Positions 57,805 through 64,000 of a stretch of DNA of 64,000 nt are shown in pieces. The position numbers and the translations under genes are program-made. How positions within the stretch are numbered: position 1 is the first letter of the stretch; each line of letters starts with the position of its first letter. Source of the DNA: Leptobrachium leishanense (taxonomy: Eukaryota > Chordata > Amphibia > Anura > Megophryidae); the NCBI GenBank assembly GCA_009667805.1, contig CM019064.1:268317662-268381661 (forward strand), in the 5' to 3' direction. The notes beneath the pieces are model-generated. The model did no database searches. It worked only from the letters and a program-made list of their open reading frames with translations, and was not told the DNA's origin.

Positions 57805-59533
57805 AATGTTTATAGCGTTGTGTAATCTCCTGCCGCTTGAAAAAATACTGACAATATTAGTGGTCACTGTGGAAAAATAAATAGAATACATTATTGCTAA
57901 CCAATGATGTATTTAGAACGTTGTTTTCATTCACGAGACCCCAAAGGAGTAAATTGGATGGAACACAATTAATCACAGTTGAAAGGGGAAGTATATAAAA
58001 ATGGACTGTAAGTTTATTTTACAGTAGTTCTAGCTGGATCTCCACATCTCATTGATCCATATGTCCCTAATTACAGTGACCTTCCTTTTATAGAGGGGTA
58101 ATTATAGAAAAGGTGCTGTCTCTTTTGTCCCCCAAAGCATTGGGCCTTGAAAGGTAGCATCATAAAGAACAAAATAAATGTTTATTTCCTTCCCTTTAAA
58201 TTCTGTAAAATAGATCCACGGAAGTCTTTTCAACCAATTTGAGACCAATTAAGACAATCAAACAAGATGCTATTTGTTACTTGCCAGAGGTAACTGCTGC
58301 CAGTTTAATAAATTACACCCATAAACCTTGCATTTCATTTTACTTAACATTTAGAACAGCACTAAAGCCCTTAACATGATGTGAAATTGGATTTCAGCTT
58401 TTATGCTCCTCTTATTTTCTGCAAATGAAAAGCTATGGAAATAATGTCAGAAAAGACATTTAAATATGTTTATAGTCCCATATTTACTTTAATGCCATAT
58501 AAATAGGAGTGAAATAAATATAGAATGGGAAATATAGGTATTTTAAAAGCCTACAGGAATATCTCTTTAAAACTAATTTTGGAAGCTTCTTGTTACTAAA
58601 TAGTCTGTATGAGGTTTTATAGTTAATGTACATTCTTCCCTTCTATATAGTTTTATCACCTTATTATCTGGTAATATTTTTAGGCAGTGGGGAAGAATAT
58701 CTCTAAAGCATCTTTTAGATGTTTGATAGTAAAAATTATACAGAAGTTAAATGTGTTTCGCTAGTAGTTTTGGTACACTATGCATATTTTCAAATAATAG
58801 TTTGAAAAAGTAAAGATTTGGTCATCTTGAATATCTTAGATACAGATGGAAAAAGATGTTCTAACCATAGGAAGAATGGACGCGATCTTGGGTATGGACA
58901 GGCAACATGAATTAATGAGTTGAGCATTATTATCCGCTGCACTTCCAAGTGATCTCTATAAAACCACTGGCAAGACGCAGCAGTCTTATGGAAAATGACT
59001 TTCCATTACCCACACAATAAATATGTACAAGGTAAGCCCTATATGCAGTCAGAGATCTCCCTCTACTGGCGAAAAAGTGCTACTACATTTACATTATAGC
59101 TTGAGCTTTATGTTTGCATTACCGAAAATTGGATCTTAAAGCTTTTCAAATAATTGCAACTCATCGGCTGCCATGTACAATGTGTTGAAATTTTAGGTTC
59201 ATGTTCTGGAGCCACTTTGCAGACGAATTTTGTTTGCAGTAAACAGAATTACATTATATTGCTCCAGAATCAGACCAGCTCGAGTATACTCAATCTCAGG
59301 CAAACGAAGGTGCTTCTGAAGAGTTCGTATACTTGATACTTATAGTAGTAATGGGGTTAAGGAAAGGGCTACTCAGGCAAGGAAGACCTAACGTGTACAA
59401 TGACAAAATAAAAAAACTCTCATTGGGCTATATACTCAGTATCCTGTATCTAGGGCTTAACTCTTCCACCTACTAATCTCATATACACAAAAACATCCCA
59501 TCCTTGGGATAGATGATACTAACATACATACTA
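57805..59533. other. Unassigned AT-rich DNA
   Basis: No gene, RNA or repeat boundary recognised. Confidence 0.4.
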
Positions 59534-59537
59534 TTAA

Positions 59538-61160
59538 CCACTTGGCTGCTAAGGACGCACTCAGCACGTCCAGCCAAGTGGTTCTCCTGTGCGGAGGACA
59601 TGCTGAGCGCTTCCTTGCACAGGAGGCAGCGATCGGCCGGGATTCTGGCCGATAGCTGCGACCCCCCAGTGCGGGCTGACATCCTTGATGACATCCTTGA
59701 TGTCAGTCCAGCCTCTGGGATCCCGTTGGGCACAATAGAGGTCATCGCGCCAGCGCGATGATATCTATTACAGGCACCCCCCGCCAGTGCGGGAAAGGTG
59801 GCTGAAGGGGAGGGGGGGAGGTCATTTTCTCTCCCTCTCGATCCGTGCAGGCCAGAATCTAAAGGCAGGCACTGCTTTGAAGTGCATTGCCTGCCCTTCT
59901 AAGCGGTGCCTGTCATTAATCCCCTGGGGGCTGGATCACTATTTGGCACCAATAGGTCACCTCCCGGAGCTGGCCGACATCTTGAATGTTGGCCAAGCTT
60001 CCGGGATCTCCAAATAAAATATTGTATGAGATCCCTGCACCAATCCAGGTAATACGTATCTTCAAAGGCACTCCTTGAACGTCTCCTCCTTTATACATTC
60101 CACAAACAAGAAAGAAAAAGTGTATAAAATACAGCAGCGGAGTGGTACCTAGACACATAAATTCAATATAGTGTAATCCTGTTACACATATAAAGCCATA
60201 CATATATGGTTGTATTCCACGAGTGCTTGGTAATTTTCAACCTTGCTGCAACCTTGCTGCCGTAATTCCGAACGGATCTTAACCTTGCTGCTTCAATTCC
60301 GAATGGAGAAATTGGCTATACCTACGAATCCCCACAAGAAAGTGCACGGACTCTGAAGCCACACTGCAGATTGATGATTATCTGGAGGAGGGTAACATCT
60401 TGTGATGATATTCATTTCTTTATTTAACCTCTAGTGAGTGCTTCTTGTAGGGGCTTCTTATGGCATTATACGTGTAACAGGATTACACTATATTGAATTT
60501 ATGTGTCTAGGTACCACTCCGCTGCTGTATTTTATACACTTTTTCTTTCCGGGATCTCCCCCTGATGACTGGCATCATCGAGCATAGCGTGATGACGTCA
60601 GTTCGGGAGTTAACCCCTAGCTGCCACCTATGGTGGAGATAGGGGGTTCATTGGAACCCCCGATCTCCTGATCTGTAGAAGTTAGGGGTTAATGTTTGGT
60701 ATCATTGGAATGGCCAGAGCATGGCCTTTCCAACGATACCAAACATGACCATGTAAAATGTACAACATAAATTAAAAATAAAAATTATATTAAACAAATA
60801 AAAAAACTGGTTGTTTTTGCTTTTTAATGCAGCAATATTGTTTCCATTTCAATTATAATGTGAACAATGATGCTGCACTAACGATTTTTTAAAAATCACG
60901 TAATTTCCCCCCAAAAAATGTAACGAGTCCCCATTTCTAATTTTTTTAACAAGCGCACCCCATAAAAAATATAAATGCAAAGGTTCAGATGATAAAGTGT
61001 GAAAAAAAAAACACTTTACACAATGTAGATGATTGAAACTTCAAATTTTATTGCATTTTTTGTTATAATTTTCAGGCAGGACGTATACATATAATAATGA
61101 TATATTATGAATCTGTCGAGTCTGCCGGAAAGAACAATATATAATATGTCTGGACGGTAT
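59538..61160. mobile_element. piggyBac-like element, second copy, right end lost
   Basis: TTAA (59534-59537) precedes CCACTTGGCTGCTAAGGACG, homologous to the left end at 30506. Shared blocks are GGGGTTAATGTTTGGTAT, GGCCAGAGCATGGCC, TGCAGCAATATTGTT and ATATATAATATGTCTGG. The right end is missing where a different repeat starts at 61161. A 537-bp insertion (60012-60548) interrupts it. Confidence 0.85.
60012..60548 (-). mobile_element. Foldback retroelement-like insertion, 11-bp target duplication
   Basis: CCGGGATCTCC lies on both sides (60001-60011 and 60549-60559) and occurs once at the same place in the sister element, so this is a genuine insertion. Arms 60111-60188 and 60472-60548 are perfect or near-perfect reverse complements (GTGTATAAAATACAGCAGCG, GTGTCTAGGTACCACTCCGC). 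The minus strand beyond the inner arm ends with AAAGGAGGAGACGTTCAAGG, close to the tail at 38313. No hammerhead core and no protein were found. The long duplication suggests target-primed insertion, and the inversion suggests twin priming or template switching. Confidence 0.8.
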
Positions 61161-61232
61161 AATCAGGGCCGGTGCTAGACTATTTTGCGCCCTAGGCAAG
61201 ACCAGCTACTTGCACCCCCCCCAAAAAAAAAA
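61161..61232. repeat. Dispersed repeat start adjoining minisatellite
   Basis: GGGCCGGTGCTAGACTATTT, TGCGCCCTAGGCAAGACC and a C run leading into an A run directly precede the first minisatellite-like unit. It appears to be the end of another dispersed element. Confidence 0.5.
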
Positions 61233-61249
61233 AAGCTCACATGGATATA

Positions 61250-62860
61250 CAGTTGTGTTCAAAATTATTCAACCCCCAATGCTGTAAAGGGTTTTAGGGA
61301 ATTTAGTGTACATTTGTAATTGTATTCAGAATGAAATCCTACAAGGACTTTTTAAAGAACCATATGCAACTAAAATGACATCAATTGGTTTTGTAATACA
61401 GTAGTAAATGTTTCTTTTGTGAATTCTTCATTGACACAATTATTCAACCCCTTAAAGACTACCACTCTGAAGAACAGAGGTTCATTCAAGTGTTTTCAAT
61501 CAGGTATTGAAAACACCTGTGGATGTCACGGAGCAGCAATAAAGCATAATAAGCACCAATTAGGCTGCTTTAAAATGACTGTGATACTCAGCTCCTTCTA
61601 GACATTTACTGGTGTGGTTACAAACATGGTGAAGTCAAGAGAATGGTCCAGGAAAACAAGAGAAGAGGTGATTACTCTTCACAGGAAGGGCAATGGCAAT
61701 AAGAAGATTGCAAAGATGTTAAACATACCAGGAGAGACCATAGGAAGCATCATTCGCAAATTCAAGGCAAAGGGCACTGTTGAAACGCTACCTGGTCGTG
61801 GCAGAAAGAAGATGCTGACTTTGACTGCTGTGTGCTACCTGAAGCGTAGAGTGGAGAAAAGTCCCCGTGTGACTGCTGAGGAACTGAGAAAAGATTTGTC
61901 AGATGTGGGTACTGAAGTTTCAGCTCAGACAATATGGCGCACACTGCGTAATGAAGGCCTCCATGCCAGAACTCCCAGGTGCACCCCCTTGCTGTCTCCA
62001 AAGAATAAGAAGAGTCGACTGCAGTATGCCAAAAGTCATGTGGACAAACCACAGAAGTTTTGGGATAGTGTTCTGTGGACTGATGAAACAAAATTGTTTG
62101 GGCCCATGGATCAACGCTATGTTTGGAGGAGGAAGAACAAAGCCTATGAAGAAAAGAACACCTTGCCTACTGTGAAGCATGGCGGGGGGTAAATCATACT
62201 TTGGGGCTGTTTTGCTTCTGCAGGTACAAGGAAGCTTCAGCGTGTGCAAGGTACCATGAATTCTCTTCAGTGCCAGGAGATATTGGATGACAATGTGATG
62301 CAGTCCGTCACAAACCTGAGACTTGGGAGACGTTGGACCTTTCAACAGGACAATGATCCCAAGCATACCTCCAAGTCCACTAGAGCATGGTTGCAGATTA
62401 AAGGCTGGAACATTTTGGAGTGGCCATCGCAGTCACCTGACTTAAATCCCATTGAGAACCTCTGGTGGGACTTAAAGAAAGCAGTTGCAGTGCGCAAGCC
62501 TAAGAATGTGACTGAACTGGAGGCTTTTGCCCATGACGAATGGGCGAAGATACCCGTAGATCGCTGCAAGACACTTGTGTCAAGCTATGCTTCACGTTTA
62601 AAAGCGGTTATAACTGTAAAAGGATGTTGTACTTAGTACTAAGATTGAATGTCACTTGGGGGTTGAATAAAACTGATAATGATGTGAGCACAGAAAAGAC
62701 ATTTGTGGTTATTTCATTATAAATGTTATGTTATATTTGTCTGACCTACACGTGCCTCTTTGATTTAATTGTAAGCAAGATGACTGAATGATCAAAATCA
62801 ATGTCAAACTGGCCAAAACACTCAATTTCAGTAGGGGTTGAATAATTTTGAACACAACTG
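61250..62860 (+). mobile_element. Tc1-type transposon, complete ends (1611 bp)
   Basis: CAGTTGTGTTCAAAATTATT (61250) and AATAATTTTGAACACAACTG (ending 62860) are inverted repeats of about 30 bp with TA outside each end (61248-61249, 62861-62862). It carries a single transposase gene on the plus strand, broken only by one stop. It sits inside the minisatellite: GCTCACATGGATA lies before it and TTTGCCCCCAGCTCTCACAT after it. Confidence 0.95.
61626..62636 (+). pseudogene. Tc1 transposase (DD34E), one in-frame stop
   Basis: The ATG at 61626 opens MVKSREWSRKTREEVITLHR; an upstream in-frame GTG at 61614 is not needed. The first ~120 residues are the paired-like DNA-binding domain, two helix-turn-helix units joined by the GRGRKKM hinge. 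The catalytic triad is visible: D in WTDETKL (about 62080), first D in QQDNDPKH (about 62350) and E in PDLNPIENLW (about 62455), with 34 residues between the last two. The frame is continuous to the stop at 62636 (about 336 residues, normal for Tc1) except for a TAA at 62190-62192 just after KHGGG. That stop falls between the first and second catalytic residues, so the product would be inactive. Confidence 0.95.
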
Positions 62861-62862
62861 TA

Positions 62863-63955
62863 TTTGCCCCCAGCTCTCACATGGTGGATATATTGCCCCC
62901 CCCGCTCACATGGGTACAATTACCCCCCAGCTCACATGGGTACATTTGCCCCCAGCTCACATGGGTACATTTGCCCCCAACTCACACATGGCATGGAGAT
63001 ATTGCCCCAGCTAACACATGGAGATATTGCCCCAGCTCACACATGGCATGAAGATATTGCCCCCCGCTCACACATGGAGATATTGCCCCAGCTCAAACAT
63101 GGAGATATTGGCCCAGCTAACACATGGATATATTGCCCAGCTAACACATGGCATGGAGATATTGCCCCAGCTCACACATGGAGATATTGCCCCCAGGCTC
63201 ACACATTGATATTTGCCCCCAGGCTCACACATTAATATTTGCCCCCAGGCTCACACATTGGTATCTGCCCCCAGGCTCACACATTGATATCTGCCCCCAG
63301 GCTCACACATTGATATTTGCCCCCAGGCTCACAGATGGATATCTGCCCCCAGGCTCACACATTGATATCTGTCCCCAGGCTCACACATTGATATCTGTCC
63401 CCAGACTCACACATTGATATATGTCCCCAGGCTCACATATTGATATCTGCCCCCAGGCTCACACATTGATATCTGCCCCCAGGCTCACACATTGATATCT
63501 GCCCCCAGGCTCACACATTGATATCTGTCCCCAGGCTCACATATTGATATCTGCCCCCAGGCTCACACATTGATATCTGCCCCCAGGCTCACACATTGAT
63601 ATCTGCCCCCAGGCTCACACATGGGTATTTACCCCCAGGCTCACACATGGATATTTGCCCCCAGGCTCACACATGGATATTTGCCCCCAGGCTCACACAT
63701 AGGTATTTACCCCCAGGCTCACACATGGATATTTGCCCCCAGGCTCACACATGGGTATTTACCCCCAGGCTCACACATGGCTATTTACCCCCAGGCTCAC
63801 ACATGGATATTTGCCCCCAAGCTCACACATGGATATTTACCCCAGGCTCACACATCGATATTTACCCCCCAGGCTCACACATGGGTATTTGCCCCCAGGC
63901 TCACACAAAGATACTTGCCCAGCAGCTCACACATGGATATTTGCCTCCAGCGCTG
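62863..63955. repeat. Minisatellite, ~26-bp unit, about forty copies
   Basis: The typical unit is GGCTCACACATTGATATCTG followed by CCCCCA. Zones differ: 62863-63180 has GGAGATATTGCCCC variants and short units, 63190-63610 has ATTGATATCTG/TTTG units, and 63610-63950 has ATGGATATTT/GGGTATTTAC units. The reading frames here (for example 62864-63235, 63148-63417 and 63733-63972) are products of the repeat, not genes. One partial unit (61233-61249) lies upstream of the Tc1 element. Confidence 0.95.
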
Positions 63956-64000
63956 TCTCCGTCTTGCTGTAGCCAGTCTCAATGCGTGCTGGCGTCGCCG

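Noticed and set aside
62848..63972. Several long reading frames and an apparent CRISPR-like array of ~26-bp repeats.
   Set aside because: There are no spacers; units abut head to tail and drift gradually, which is a minisatellite. The frames are translations of the repeat.

Overview
This window looks like vertebrate nuclear DNA, most likely from an amphibian with a large, repeat-rich genome. The evidence is the mix of repeats: CR1 and L2 LINEs, a Sushi-type Ty3 chromovirus, hAT, Tc1, piggyBac-like and PIF/Harbinger-like DNA transposons, a tRNA-derived SINE, and repeats carrying type I hammerhead ribozymes with short stem III. There are no bacterial operons or ribosome-binding sites. I recognised no exon of a host gene. 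Every real coding region is a transposon gene, and each one is visibly broken or truncated. Identified repeats cover very roughly 25-28 kb; the rest is AT-rich DNA in which I see nothing specific.

Layout. 1-1.2 kb: an inverted plus direct cluster of a ~330-bp repeat whose units carry hammerhead ribozymes. 2-12 kb: several MITEs, including TAA/TTA-flanked Harbinger-like elements, and a second hammerhead locus at 5.1 kb. 12.1-12.6 kb: a foldback around a decayed hammerhead. 14-15 kb: an L2 LINE 3' end on the minus strand. 18.2-20.4 kb: three MITEs. 21.2-22.2 kb: a CR1 3' half. 22.85-27.75 kb: a complete-ended hAT element with 8-bp target duplications, a recognisable promoter and a broken BED-finger transposase. 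Its coding region was hit by a second, 771-bp hAT-like element that has its own 8-bp duplication. 29.9-31.9 kb: a foldback element invaded by a TTAA-flanked piggyBac-like element. 32.9-33.2 and 37.4-38.3 kb: two foldbacks with hammerheads. 42.27-48.09 kb: a complete Ty3 chromovirus (two LTRs, 5-bp duplication, gag, protease, RT, RNase H, integrase, chromodomain) on the minus strand, interrupted by a young CR1 fragment. 48.5-57.8 kb: SINE and MITE copies. 59.5-61.2 kb: a second piggyBac-like copy carrying a 537-bp foldback insertion with an 11-bp target duplication. 61.25-62.86 kb: a nearly intact Tc1 transposon that landed in a ~26-bp minisatellite, which then runs almost to the window end.

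The most interesting signal is the recurring hammerhead architecture. At least six cores, at five separate loci and in unrelated surrounding sequence, have the order stem I - CTGANGA - stem II - GAAA - very short stem III - stem I. Two are complete with fully paired stem I (928-977 plus, 37796-37838 minus); a third (556-605 minus) is complete but has lost its outer helix. Most lie at or near the apex of long inverted repeats. Hammerheads of this type are known from amphibian repeats and from Penelope-like and retrozyme elements. The foldback arrangement, and a tail motif that several of these loci appear to share, make a coherent non-autonomous ribozyme-bearing family plausible, but that is inference.
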